A DNA stretch of 64,000 nucleotides from Geosiphon pyriformis (Eukaryota; Glomeromycota; Glomeromycetes; Archaeosporales; Geosiphonaceae), in contig JAAOMT010000334.1 of assembly GCA_016748015.1 (NCBI GenBank), forward strand, positions 1-64,000, read 5' to 3'. The notes under the pieces are model-generated. The model was not told the origin of the DNA and did no database searches. It was given only the letters and a program-made list of their open reading frames with translations. Positions 1-12,221 of this stretch are shown here, piece after piece. The first letter of the stretch is position 1. Each line of letters opens with the position of its first letter. A program made the position numbers and the translations under genes.

Positions 1-827
1 ATGGCGATTTCAGGATCTTGAAAAGACAATTTGTTGAGCTAGTTTTTTCACAAAGATTTAAGTGAAGGAAAAAAATAAAAGTTTTTGAACGTGATCTCAT
101 AATTTGATTATTCAAGCGAAAGGATAGGTCATATACACTTAAAAAGAGAAGTTTTTCTTGGAATTATTCGAAAATCTTGATGAGCAAGGTATTATTAAAA
201 ATTTTTAGTATAGTTTGATTAAATAAATAATTAACTTTAAATAAAATTTGAATTTTCAAGTCAATGAAAATCAAATGGGCTGTTCAAGCAATGAAAATTT
301 TTTGTGATTAATGATATGAATAAATAAAAGTAAAGATATTATTTTTTATTTGGATATTTCATGAGTCTTTATTAGTTTAATTATATTCACTACTATTAAA
401 GTTTAATATGTTTGGTTTTAAATTTCTATTTCCTGAAGAATTTACCATTACCAAAGTGATAAGTAGGTTACATGAATGAAGTGAATTACTTTAGAAAAAA
501 CATCTATAGACTATTATAGTTTCATAATAATTTTAGTGAGCTTCGAAACTTCAAGTTATTTAGTTATTCGATTTTACTGAAACCTAAACACTACCTTGAA
601 TGAAAACATTCGCTAATAAAAATAAAGAGATATGAAATGGAAGTATCTCAAGTGCTTTATCATAACTTAACGTGTCTAAAAATATGAAACTTTTAATCAT
701 ATTCTTAATTATTAATGTTCTTAAAGAATATTAGGGGAGATAAGAAGAAACTTTTAGATATTATCACGTTCATTATGAAAGTCATTAATCCTTGAAAGTA
801 GGTTATCAGATATGAAAGAGGGATAAA
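1..827. other. intergenic, no gene seen
   Basis: AT-rich sequence with stop codons in all frames. I see no coding stretch, RNA gene or repeat that I can support. Confidence 0.5.
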
Positions 828-1079
828 CTAAGGAATACTTGGCATATACGAAAAGTGAAATGTAGGCTCCATCAATTCCTCCTTTTTACTAAAATCAAGG
901 TTCTGCTCTTGAACAATTAAAATTTGTCCATTATTTAATTGGCCATTTGGTTGATTGTTTAATTGTTGATTCGGAGGTGTTACTTGAACAATTTCCGTTG
1001 CATCTCGAATTAATACGCTGTTTGTTGAAAGGGTATATGAACCTTGGGTAGAGCTCAGAAATTCACTGTTTTGAACCAT
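828..1079 (-). CDS. hypothetical protein, 83 aa, Q/N-rich
   Basis: An ATG-initiated ORF of 83 codons ending in TAG. The product is rich in Gln and Asn in its middle (PNQQLNNQPNGQLNNGQ, about residues 36-52) and has no predicted membrane segment or signal peptide. I do not recognise a family. Base composition is clearly less AT-rich than the flanks, which is the main reason for listing it. It may be a single-exon gene, the 5' exon of a longer gene, or a relic; no neighbouring exon with a convincing join is visible downstream on the minus strand. Confidence 0.3.
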   Translation of the reverse strand: MVQNSEFLSSTQGSYTLSTNSVLIRDATEIVQVTPPNQQLNNQPNGQLNNGQILIVQEQNLDFSKKEELMEPTFHFSYMPSIP

Positions 1080-1234
1080 TTTATAAAAAATGATTATATT
1101 TTTGATGTCTTTGGAGTTGTTCTTTTATAAAATTTTTAGTCATTTTCAAATTTGCATGAGGTTAAACTCCACTGTATGACTACAGTATCAACTACATTTA
1201 TTTCTGTATCTTAATAACATTGTAATTCGACTGG

Positions 1235-2380
1235 TGCTGAATTATTGAATACAATACACAAGGATGTTACGCAAAGACTTACTAAGTCCAAAACAGAACT
1301 TGATTCTGAGTTTTCTTAAAGATTATTCTTATCATCAAGATATATTGATTTTTTTTGCCCTTATTTAATGTGATAAATAATGAAAATTTAATTGTATCTC
1401 TTTTTTTTTACAGTGTCTGCAAAGAAAGAAAATGCTTGCAATTGACAGTGCCTATAAAAATAGACTATTATACAGGCTATTAAAAACATGTAAGATTAGG
1501 ATTCAGTTCTTAGCCCAATTTTTGGAGATCCTAATCGTGGTGTATTTTTGCGATGGTCCAATGAAAAGGTGCTGGACTCCAAGAATAGAAAGTCAACAGA
1601 GAGGGCCAAACAACCAGATGCCATCATTAGTGTCACTAATCAACTTTCTTGGGGCTCGAACAGAAGGCATGGTAAGATAAAAGTGCAAGAGAAATAAATA
1701 ATCTCTACAGCCTATGCATTAATCTTGTCTGGGTGATTGTGTTCAATAAAGATGCTATTGATATTATTAACATAAATTATATTCTTGGATTTCAAGTTAT
1801 TGATAAGGTTTTTAACATAAGTTTTTTTTATCAAAAATCATACTAATAAGAGCTTAATAGGACAACATATCACATTTTACCTCACTACTCTTTTATATGA
1901 TAGCATGTATATTATGATAGAGATTGGTCATCTTAATGTGCCAATGTCACTTGAACAGCTTCTGGCTTTTCTTACAAATCTCGACATACTTCTCATTATC
2001 TCCAATGCATTTTGGACCAAATTGTGCTATGTCCCATTCTGCTGCAGAAATGGAGCCAAAAAGCGTAGCACACTTGCAACACCAAATTTCAAAGAACTGG
2101 TTGCAAAAAACTGTGATCAATATCATTATTGTGAAATATGATGGGAAATTTACTTTAAAAATTCTAAGATCTTTTATTTCCACATATAATAAATGAAATA
2201 ATTTGAATTGTATGTACTCACAATTTGAAACAGAATAATAGCAATACAAATATTATTATTAGGGATGACAATATAACTTGCCCTTCATACTCTGATAATC
2301 AAATCACTTACTACTATTACTATCTTCTATACTTGAAAAGTGTAATAAAACAGTCAATAGTTTTATAAATCTATTGTTTT
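1235..2380 (+). pseudogene. decayed duplicate of the 61.4-63.5 kb locus
   Basis: This stretch aligns by eye with 61388-62650 and then, after a jump, with about 63413-63550. The first part matches the 3' half of the uncharacterised 569-aa gene (exon 7 to the last exon), including intron sequences, so it is a DNA-level duplication and not a retrocopy. An internal deletion removes the second part of exon 8, the following intron and the start of exon 9. Frameshifts and stops break the rest. The final 110 bases match the 3' end of the broken amino-acid permease, so one event copied both neighbours and about 770 bases between them were later lost. The ORFs of 78-90 codons found here are fragments of this relic. 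Confidence 0.85.
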
Positions 2381-2829
2381 TATAATTAAAGCTCAAAAAT
2401 ATATACAAACAGCTCCCTTAAATCAGAAAAAATTTCTGTTAAGGAATTCCTTAAGCTTATGAGAAAAGAAGAATTTATAGAGTCTTTTCTTATAAGCTTA
2501 GCTATTAACTAGCCCGTTTCAAGAAATAGCTTCATCTATGCACATAGGTGATAACCTTCTAAAATCTCATATCTTTTTACTACTGAACAAAGTTTATTAA
2601 TATATCTTTTTGGCTTTAACTTGATTAGATATGCAAATACTTTAAGAAAAAAACTAATAAATAACAATAAAGCATTATAATTAAAAAAATCTATCCAAAA
2701 GAAACAAAGATCAGAAACCTTACTTAAGATTTGCATAACAAAAATGGGAAATTTTGATAAGAAATTTCTACATGCTTGGAAAGCAATCATAAAATATTGT
2801 TCTTTAAGTAAAAAATTCAAATATTATAC

Positions 2830-4960
2830 TCTTTTACATAAGTGCAGGGTGCTTGACTTTCTTGGATTTCTGTGGTGTGTATAAAGTCTTAGAGATATCC
2901 CAAGGGCGAAGAAGGAAGCATTTAATTTCCCTTAAGTAAAAAGCACACCGATGACCGTGATAACTTCTCCAAGTTCTCCAGCATTTGGTTTACCCACAAC
3001 TGCATCAATACACTATATATTAGATTTAATGACTTAAATATAATTATTTATAATAGAATTAATCATCTTTTCTTTAAGGACAGAAGAATATGTATCATAT
3101 TTGGGATCCATAGCAGATCTGCAGGAGATTGCGGGATCTGGAAAGTCGCAACTTGCTCAAAATAATAAAGGTGCTTATGTGGAATATTCATTGCATAGAT
3201 ATAGGCTTTTCAGCTTAAAGATTTAAAGAAGTATCTGATTAGAATGAAAGCCCCAAAAAAGAAACTCGTAATAAAACTTAGTGAACACTTGAATTCTGAA
3301 CACCTTAAGTTTCTTGAAGATTTCACTGTTATCATGCTCATACTTCTTTGCCACAAAGTTGAGAATATCCTTAAGGTCTTTTTGTGTCTTAACTTTGTTA
3401 TCACCGAAGTGCTTCAGATTATTTTCATAAGATGGCCTACTAACCTCACACACTAATAACTCCTGATTGAGATGATTTTGTAAAGAGAAAATTGCATCTG
3501 TTCACTGCCTAGGCCTCTGGTGTATGTTAGATTCAACCTCTTAATTATGCCAAATTGAAGATGTCTTTAGGCCAATTTCACGTCATTTTATTTGATAATT
3601 TTCTTGGAAGAGATTCTTCAACATTGGAAAGACTGCTAGTGCAATGTGTGTATTCTCACTCATATTTTTGTCTAAAAGCAGGTTTGGATTTTGAGTCCAA
3701 AAATCTACACTATTAATTAAATAGCATTCATTTTAAGTATTTCTGTGTCTATAAACATAATTAGAGAATGCTTAGTTCCTACTTACAAGTTTAGATAGAG
3801 CTTATGAACATATCAAAGCTCATTTTGTAAAGGTGAAGTTGTTTTTAGTACATGTGCAAAGAACTAATGAAGTTCTTGATCAATATTCTCAAGAACATTA
3901 TTAATGAATTATGTTAACTATTAGCATACTAAAATTCAAAAAATAATTTTTTAAGATACTTTGTTATCCAAAACCATCAACCAAGTTTTAACTTCATTAT
4001 TTATCTTGACTATTTCTATGCTCACTGTACTACGTAGTGTTTTTTACACTTTTGGTAAAAATCAACTTTTGATTGAGTCAATTTCTTTTTTCTCACTTAA
4101 ATCAAGGATGTTGTAAAAGACAGCTCTGTTTAAATATAAGTATAATTAGTAAAAAATAATAATATCTAGCTTAAATACAAAATTTAGAATACTAACTCAT
4201 AATTATCCACTGCCTTCTGTTCAACCAACTTTCCTATAACATCAATTCCATCAAAGATTTAAAGGACATAATTCTATGGTCAATTAAATTTAAATATATG
4301 GTTTTTATTTTTTCAGAAAGCAAATCATTCATACTATTCTATTGACAAGATCATCATTTTCATTTGAGTTATTATTCTCATCTTTCAACGTCAAAATCTT
4401 GTATACTTGCTAAAATACACTTACTATGAACAGCAGTGCATTTTTTTATCAAAAATGCAATTTTCTTTTCCTTTGCATTAGTTTTATGGCTTTGAATAAC
4501 AGAGTCCCAAAAGGAAAATAGGCTGCTTTGGTTTAGCAGCTATATTTATTGATAAATAATCATGCTAGTTAATTTCTCCACCCATTTAAAAGCAAGGTAG
4601 ATGGCAATCACTTTAAAGAGAGAATAAAATTACTGCTTTTCACCCTCCTGAGATAGATAAAGATCTCTCTAAAAGGTTCTGCACCACTTATTAAAAAAAA
4701 CATAATAATCTTCAATATTGAATTATTTTATTGTGGCATTTCTTTAGCCTTGTTAAAATAACAGTTTATTCAAATACCATTAAGATCAATCTATTTATCT
4801 GAACAAAGTGGTATTGTGATAATTAAAGCCTCATTGGATCACAAAAAATGCAAATAGGACCATTTTTTAAAAGAGTTTTTCTTAAAATACTAGATAAAAA
4901 CTGTTATAAGTGCCAATAGAGAGTTATTAATACAGTTTTTTCTTTTGCAAAATAAGATTT
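2830..4960 (-). pseudogene. unassigned decayed coding relic
   Basis: Several minus-strand stretches read as degenerate protein in changing frames. They include AMDPKYDTYSSVLKEKM near 3060-3120, a segment containing GKPNAGELGEVITVIGV near 2930-3000, and one containing NNLKHFGDNKVKTQKDLKDI near 3350-3430. A further segment, FSFWDSVIQSHKTNA, lies near 4480-4530. The last resembles YSFWDHIIQSRKFDA encoded by exon 3 of the gene at 60080, which hints at a distant relative of that family. Stops and frameshifts are frequent and no intact exon chain can be built. The family is not recognised, and the outer limits are approximate. Confidence 0.3.
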
Positions 4961-5039
4961 TCTTCTTTGACACTTATTTTCTTTGCCAGAAAAGTTGTTA
5001 GTCATAATTGTGTTGTTAATAAAGACTTTGGGATTAATA

Positions 5040-5170
5040 ATTTCAAGATAGTGGATAAAATGCACGCTTAAAAAAATACATTCAAAAATAAAACAATCAA
5101 AAAAATACGTTCAAAAAAAAACACGTGAAAAAAAAACATGTGTAAAAACGTGAAAAAAACACATTCATGT
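5040..5170. repeat. A-rich degenerate short repeat with CACGTG-like cores
   Basis: Runs of A are punctuated by near-repeats such as ACACGTGA, ACATGTGT, AACGTGA and ACACATTCATG, at intervals of roughly 12-18 bases. It reads as decayed low-complexity tandem sequence. CACGTG is also an E-box core, but nothing here argues for a functional site. Confidence 0.4.
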
Positions 5171-8100
5171 TTACTTTGGTTCATCATAAATTATTTAATT
5201 AAAATTTTTACAATACTCAAGTCTTTTTTTGTCATCATATATATTGATTAATTAAGAAGTCACTATTTAAAATAAAATCTATAAAATATCTAGTTATTTG
5301 GGCTTCGCAAATTAGAGAAGTAATATTGTTATTGTCTGCTAAAGCTGTTTGATAGAAATATTCGTTGATTTTTAGCTTTTTTCTCAAAATTAAGAATTTT
5401 TATAAATTTATTATAAGCTATTTAAAAGTTATATAAGCTAAAATTTTTATTATTTCTTTGATTATTAAATAGAAATTTAACTTTTGTACAATTTTTGAAA
5501 AGTTTAATTATATAATTCTTAAGATTTTTATTTAACTATTTAAAGTTGTTTTCTTTAAAAGTTTCAAATTTTTTATAATTATATTTAAACATTTTTAAAG
5601 TTTAATTGTTTTTTATATAACAAGTTTCTATTAATAAACCAAAAAATTTTAAGTATTTTTCTAAGTGTATTAAAAAATAATATTAGTTTAATTATTATGT
5701 ATTTGATTATATATTATCTAATTTACTATTAGTTTGGTTATTTTAATAACTGTTTTTTGGTTTATTAACAATATATATATCTATTATATTAGTTATTGTG
5801 ATCTGATTTTTAATAGTTAATATAAAAAGTATTAAGAATATTTTAAATATATTAATTTATAAAATAATTGTTTATATTAATTAACTATATTTCAGTTTTA
5901 AAAATAATATATTTATTTATATTTTATTTTTGTTAATTATTAAAGCTATTATTACAACAGACAATTAATTAGATATTAAAAATACTATTTAATTATGTAT
6001 AACTTTTGTTTTTATTTATTTTATAAAATTGTTAGTGACTATAATAATATATTATATATTATTAAAAGTTACTATTAAAAATTTAATAATATTAATTTCA
6101 ATTCTGTTAAATAATTGGCCAATAAATATTGAATAAATTCTATTAAATTTTTTTAAGATTTTAATATACTTAACAATATATTTTATAAAATAAACTAATA
6201 ATAATAAGCTAATTTTTTGAATTTTTTAGTCATTTTAAAATTTTCAGTTAATAAATCAATTTTTGTATTATATATTACAATTTTTTTTAAAATCTAATAA
6301 CTTTTAAAGATTAATTGAAATTTTTTTATTTTTTTTTAAAGTTAATTTTAGTAAATTAAATAAAAATTGAATTGCTTAAACAAATGTTTTATTATTATTA
6401 AATATAGTCTAATAAATATTATTTTTTAAAAATCTAATAAATACAAAATATGTATTCAAGTTTATTTTTATGTTTAATATAAAAAAATAATTAATATTTA
6501 AATTAATTTATCAGTTAGTATTTATCTTATTAATGAGTAATTAATTTGAAAAAAATATTAATATTTTGATGATTAATTTTTTTATAATATCATATTTTAT
6601 AGTTATATTTATCTAAGTAAAATTTAATTAGTTATCTTTTTATGTTTTACTTTTTATTATAATATAGCCAAATTAATGTTTAATAATTTATTATTACCAA
6701 AAATTTGATATTTAAAAAAATAATTGTACCAAAATACAGTTAATTATATTATTATTATTACAAATTTAAATAACAAATTAATAATTAGCAAAAAAAAAGA
6801 CTATTAAAAATAATAAAAATAATAAAAAAGTAAATTGAATTTGTAAGAATATAATGTGCATAATTAGTCTAATTTTTTCTAAAAAAATCTAAAAATAAAA
6901 GAATAAATTGTAATTATTAACAATATAACACCAATGTCATTATTTTATGTTTTACTTGGGTTTTCTTAAATTAATAACAGATATTATTGTACTTTTTGAT
7001 TGTTTTTTTATTTAATAAATTACAAAAACAAGCAAATGTTTTTTTGGCTAATTCTAATAATACAAATTAGAAAAAGAAAAAGATGAAATATGTAAATGTC
7101 AACAAATGATAATTTAATTACAAATATTCAAATATTTAAGGATAAAATTGAGAAAAGAAAAGAAATAATATAAAAAAGAGTATTAAATATGTAATTTTTA
7201 TTTTTTTTATGTTTTTTTATCGTTAAAAAATTCATTGTTTATATAACTATTGAAAAGAATTAATAATTAGATCAATAATTAAGTTAATAATTAAATTAAT
7301 AATTAAATCAATAATTAAAGTAATAGTTAAATTAATAATCTGCTTATTTATTAAGTTAATAATTACTATTTAAAAATAGAGTGGTTAATTATATAATATT
7401 AATAAAAACTATGATTTTCAACCATAATATTATTAAATATTTTTATTTAATGTTATATAATTCTTTTCAGTTAAATTAAAAGTTTTATTGTTGTATATTA
7501 TAATATTTTTTTTGTTATTTTCATTTTTCTGGCATAAAATTATATTAAAATTATATTAATATATATTAGTGTAAAAAATAAATAATTTATTTAAGTCAAA
7601 CTATTTAAGAATCAATTTAGTAATATTTTTTTAGAGTTTTTAAGACTTTTTTCTAGTAACTATTCTAATAATATTTAAAAAAAATAAGATAATTTTAGAA
7701 AAGTTCTTAAGAAATTTTTGATAATAAGTAGTTAAACCAAAAAAAAACACAATTTATGTACATTTATTAATTTTTTAATTAATTAAACTTTTTTAATTTT
7801 GGTTGAATTAAAAACAATATCATCTTTTATAACAAGATATTCAAAAATTTGGTAGATTATTAATCAAAACAGGCATTTTGTTATTTTAAAAAGCATAAAT
7901 TTATAAAAAAACTCAAACTTATTTATGATATTTCTTTTATAAATGTCATTTATGCTACCAAAGAGTTAATTAAAAATTTAATGCCAAATATTCAAACCTT
8001 TATTTACTATTCAACACTCCCCAATCAAAAATATTGATGATAATTATTTGCTTTTAAGATCTAGAGATCAGTAATAAATTGTGGTTCAAATGATAAGATT

Positions 8101-8200
8101 GTGAAATCTTTTGTTTTACAAGCATATTTTCATGGCTTATTTAAGAATATTTTAATAGAACCATAGTATATTTGATAACTCGAAATGAGGTAAAACCTTT
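5171..8200. other. extremely AT-rich gene-free block
   Basis: About 3 kb of almost pure A/T sequence, visibly richer in A/T than the rest of the window, with stops in every frame and only scattered G or C. No gene, RNA or element is supported. A 12-bp tandem repeat sits inside it at 7262-7338. Confidence 0.7.
7262..7338. repeat. 12-bp tandem repeat, AATAATTAARTY
   Basis: About six imperfect copies of a 12-base unit (AATAATTAAGTT, AATAATTAAATT, AATAATTAAATC, AATAATTAAAGT, AATAGTTAAATT) follow one another without gaps. Confidence 0.75.
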
Positions 8201-9818
8201 TTATTTATTGTGTAAAAAAATTGGAAGGTCTTGAAATGTCTATTTTTAAGAGTTTGAATTCCTTGACTTTGAAAATTTATTTAAAACAAATTTTTTATAA
8301 TGCTTCCTTTCCTTTATCAAAACTTTGAACTGTTTTCATAGAGAAATACAATCAATTTCGTAGTAAATTTACAGCCTAGAAAGATACCAGTAGTAGGAAT
8401 GCAAGTTCGTTCGTTTGTTCCTGTCTAAATTTCTCTAAAAATTAATTATGAATGGATTTTATAAAATATTTAACTATGTAATTATATTTGAACATGAAAC
8501 TTTTTTTATCGGAAAATCAAATTAATCATTTTACATAATAAAAATTTTAGCTAATTTAATTAACAACAACACAAAAAGTTATTTTAATAATTTCATTATA
8601 AATTTTCAAAACCAAAACTAATTTAATGAATTAAATTTTCAAAAATAAATTATTAAAAGTTTTTTATATTCAATACTTAATGTTTATTTTAAAACCGCAC
8701 ATTTTTAAATAGATCTCATATTACTATAAAGAATTAGGTTTTAGCTAATCATTCTTAATAACATTTTTCTACTTTAAATTATAGATTACAACATCTTAAA
8801 TTACATTATTTTTCATTAATAAGCTGTATATACCATTTTTAATCTAATAAATACCTTTTTCTTGATTTATTTATTCTTATTTTTAGTTGAAATTTTTTTA
8901 GTCTATTCTAATAAACCTACACTGTAATATGTATGTTGTGAGTTAAATATTTACAAAAACAAAAATGTAATTAATTTCATATAGGTTAAGCAATCTTAAA
9001 AATCAATGTGTTTTTGTTCACATCTAATAATTTATTAAATGTGAAAATTTGAATAATATTATTATATAATAAACTTTGCAAAGCTATTTAAGTTAGCTTA
9101 TAATACCATTTTTTTCTTTTTTATGAATAATATTTTAATTTTTATTTCCAAATATATTATGCGCATTAATAAGACTCATCATCATAATGGTTTCAACAGA
9201 AATATCATGTGCCCATGTGTAGTTTGTTGAATTGTAATTATTTTTATAAGTTTTATATAAAGTTAAATAAATTGTCACATTATAATTGTAAATCAAATGA
9301 CACGAAAAGCATGGATTAATCGAAAACATTGTAACTGTATGTTTGTTAATTAAAAGATTATCCGCTAAAAAAACATGACGTTGATTTTTACTTTATCGGG
9401 AATCCTGTGTTTTATGGTAACAAAGAGAAATCAGAATGATAGTTTTTTAAGCATTGAATTTATATAAAATATATACAAAGTGTTCAAATAAAAGGTTTCG
9501 CATTTTTATACATTTTATTGAATAATACCGAATTTCTATCTTGACAAATTTACCCACGGAAAATAATTCTTTAAATTCCAAAAACAAAAACCACATCAAC
9601 TTTCAGGGGAGTCAGCACAAGAGACGAATATTGTGATCGATGTAAGCAAACGCCATTTCTGTGAAAGACGGTTATTATCTCGATTAAAACATTAGTGTTG
9701 CATATATTTTTACTTTTTGATATAGTCACAAAATGTCGATCTATCAAAAATATTTAGATTAACAGAAAAACTTCATGTATTTATACAAAGTTTAATCACA
9801 TATAGTTGGACCTTTTTC

Positions 9819-9855
<37 letters not shown>

Positions 9856-10692
9856 TAACCGATAAAATAATTTAAGATGCCAAGACTTGAATTAAATTCT
9901 AAACAAGCTTCAACTATTCACACATAGCAATTAACGAGTTCGAAGGAACTAATTTTAATCTTTCCCAATAACTAAATTGAAAATTTTCTTATCAAACATC
10001 CGAATTTTATATATAAGTTAAATCAGCCATGCAAAATTTTATATTGCTTATTTTTCAAAGAATATGTGTGTTGAAATTTTCAAGATCAATTTTCAGTTGC
10101 AATCAAGTTTCCCAAAAAATTCATAATTTAAAAAAATATTTTATAAAAATAGCGTCTAACTAAAAAGGAATTTTTTCAACCTCTGGTTCTTCAGTGAGAT
10201 CTCAATACCTACTCGATTTCTATAAATATATGTTGCTTTGTAGAGCTTTTAATCGTTTCGGAAACGTTCTTGGATCATTATCTAATAAAAATACATACCG
10301 GATGACAAACAAAAGATAATATTGTCCCTATTTACCTTTAATCCCAATAAATTTATCTCTGTATATACTGTATCTCCCCAAGTGAGAAATCCCAGTACTA
10401 GTTTTATTCGTGCCAAATTCTTGTTTAAAACAATCCCCATGTTTTATCTGAGGGTAAAAATCTTTTTCTTGTGCCTCTGTAAAATATTCAAACCCTGTTA
10501 AAATACCAAAAACTAAAGAATGATCATCTAATAGTGATCATCAATTTTCCTTTCGATTGAAAAATCTCCGATTTTATTATACTTGTATTGATTTCATAAT
10601 ATCCGGCGAATTTGTCGATAACAAAATATTCGAGTTAATATCTTTTATAGCGTTGAATAAAAAAGGCACATTCAAAAATATTTTTCAAAATA
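8201..10692. other. intergenic; one (TTA)n tract
   Basis: AT-rich non-coding sequence with no supported gene. A (TTA)n microsatellite occupies 9819-9856. The last 1.2 kb before 10693 is somewhat less AT-rich and should contain the promoter of the lipase-like gene, but no defined element can be read from it. Confidence 0.5.
9819..9856. repeat. (TTA)n microsatellite
   Basis: About twelve uninterrupted TTA units. Confidence 0.95.
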
Positions 10693-12221
10693 ATGGTCCT
10701 ATTCACGGTTCGACATATAAAACAAGTGGTTCGTTTTGAACATGTTCTTTGGAATAGCGTCTTCCTTTTTGGTTTATTTAGTATTCTCTGTATTTGGGTG
10801 CTCTTTGCAAAGAAATGGAATGAAAATGACGTATATTTTAAAATTCTAGACTCAAATCTTCATAGACACAGAGAGTTTAATTTATTTTATGAGAGGATAG
10901 AAAATATTTCATTTCAGCATGCTAACTTGTACAGTAAAAGATATTTCCAATTGAATCAAAAAGATAACAAAAATAGAAATAATTTTGGAAAAAAGAGAAA
11001 CTCTAACTCTTTGGCAAATGAGGCTTTTATAGATTGGTTTAATCGTCAACCACCACGCTATATCCCAAAAATTTTACGACAGACTTCTTCACAAGAATGG
11101 ATTTTCTTGGCACAAATGGCTCGCTTAGCTAATACGGCGTATTGTTCGCGGAAAAATAATGTTGGCTCGGTCATGAAGGATCCTAAAATAAGAGGTAGAT
11201 AAAGAATTTTGATTTTCAGCAAGACTAATTTCCTTTAAATATTATAAAAAGAGAGTTGAAATATTGTAACTTGCTCTTTGATTTAAATGTAAAATTTTTA
11301 TTAATTCTATTTGATACCTTAAGCCCATGTTTTTGTCCCTCCATTTTCTAAGGACATTCTTGGCTATTTCAGAGGACAAACCTATACGCCAGAAGAATGG
11401 AGAAAGCGCAAGGTGCGATTAACACCTTTTGAATTTGGCCCTCTGATACCTAATCGTAAGCAAATAGCTTCTGTTGAAAAAAGTTGGAATGATGATGTGA
11501 ATGTAATGATGTCAGGCCTTCTTCAAAAAGTATTGCTTTTTTTGACTCCTGAGCAAAATAATATTATACTGATTGGTCATGGTGTCGGTGGAGGTAAAAG
11601 TTTTTTGTAATTCGAAATTGACCTTAGTAAGCGTTTTGATTGGTCGATCATTAGATTCCTAAAAACGATCCTTTGATTTTTCGTTAGTTTACGCAGTTCT
11701 AGCATTATTGGCTTTAAAAAAAATCTTTGCAAGTCAACATGGTTGGTTTGAGGAGGTAAAAATATCTGCAGTAACATTTGGGGAACCTCGTTTTGGTGCA
11801 ATCAATTTCGCTCGATACCTCGCTCAAACTGAATCCAAAATTTTCCGAGTCACCCACGCAAATGATTATGTGGTTCGTGAACAACTTTCTAAAACTGGCT
11901 TTCTAAAGTTTGAGCATCACCACAGCGAGTTTTGGATTACTTATGATTGTGAATGTTCAGAAGCTCTGGATCCTAACCGCCCATGGGTTAATTTCAATTT
12001 GTATGAGTGTCCTTCCTATGGAGATCATCCGGTAATTTATTTCTTGGAATAAAGTAAATATGTAGTATCATTCATTTTTTTTCCCGCTACTGACTATATT
12101 TTAGGATTGCAGTGCTAGTCAGATAGGAGATGATAAATCTTATATTGAAGCACATTTTGGTCCATATTTCGGGATCACAATGGGAGACTGCATTACAAAT
12201 ATGGGGGAACTTTTACATTAA
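10693..12221 (+). CDS. membrane-anchored class 3 lipase-like protein, Ser-to-Gly elbow
   Basis: Four exons join cleanly: 10693-11194, 11324-11593, 11697-12031 and 12105-12221, giving 407 aa. A hydrophobic segment near residues 20-37 (WNSVFLFGLFSILCIWVLF) suggests a signal anchor with the catalytic domain on the lumenal or outer side. The class 3 (fungal) lipase fold is shown by YFRGQT, the nucleophile elbow GHGVGG (252-257), TFGEPRFG (284-291), RVTHANDYV (308-316) and AHFGPYFG (385-392). Asp314 and His386 fit the family triad, but the position of the nucleophilic Ser is Gly254. Cysteines near DCECS and YECPS may form disulfides. Exon 2 was started at 11324 because that acceptor restores the phase and gives a G-A junction matching the paralogue at 53 kb. 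Two paralogues in this window share the same change, so it is probably not a sequencing error. Lipase activity is unlikely; a binding or regulatory role is inference. Confidence 0.85.

Noticed and set aside
2536-2820. 94-codon hydrophobic minus-strand ORF
   Set aside because: Its composition follows the AT-rich background and it lies at the edge of a decayed relic; no start context or domain supports it.
7262-7338. CRISPR-like array
   Set aside because: The 12-bp units are contiguous, with no unique spacers. The organism is eukaryotic.
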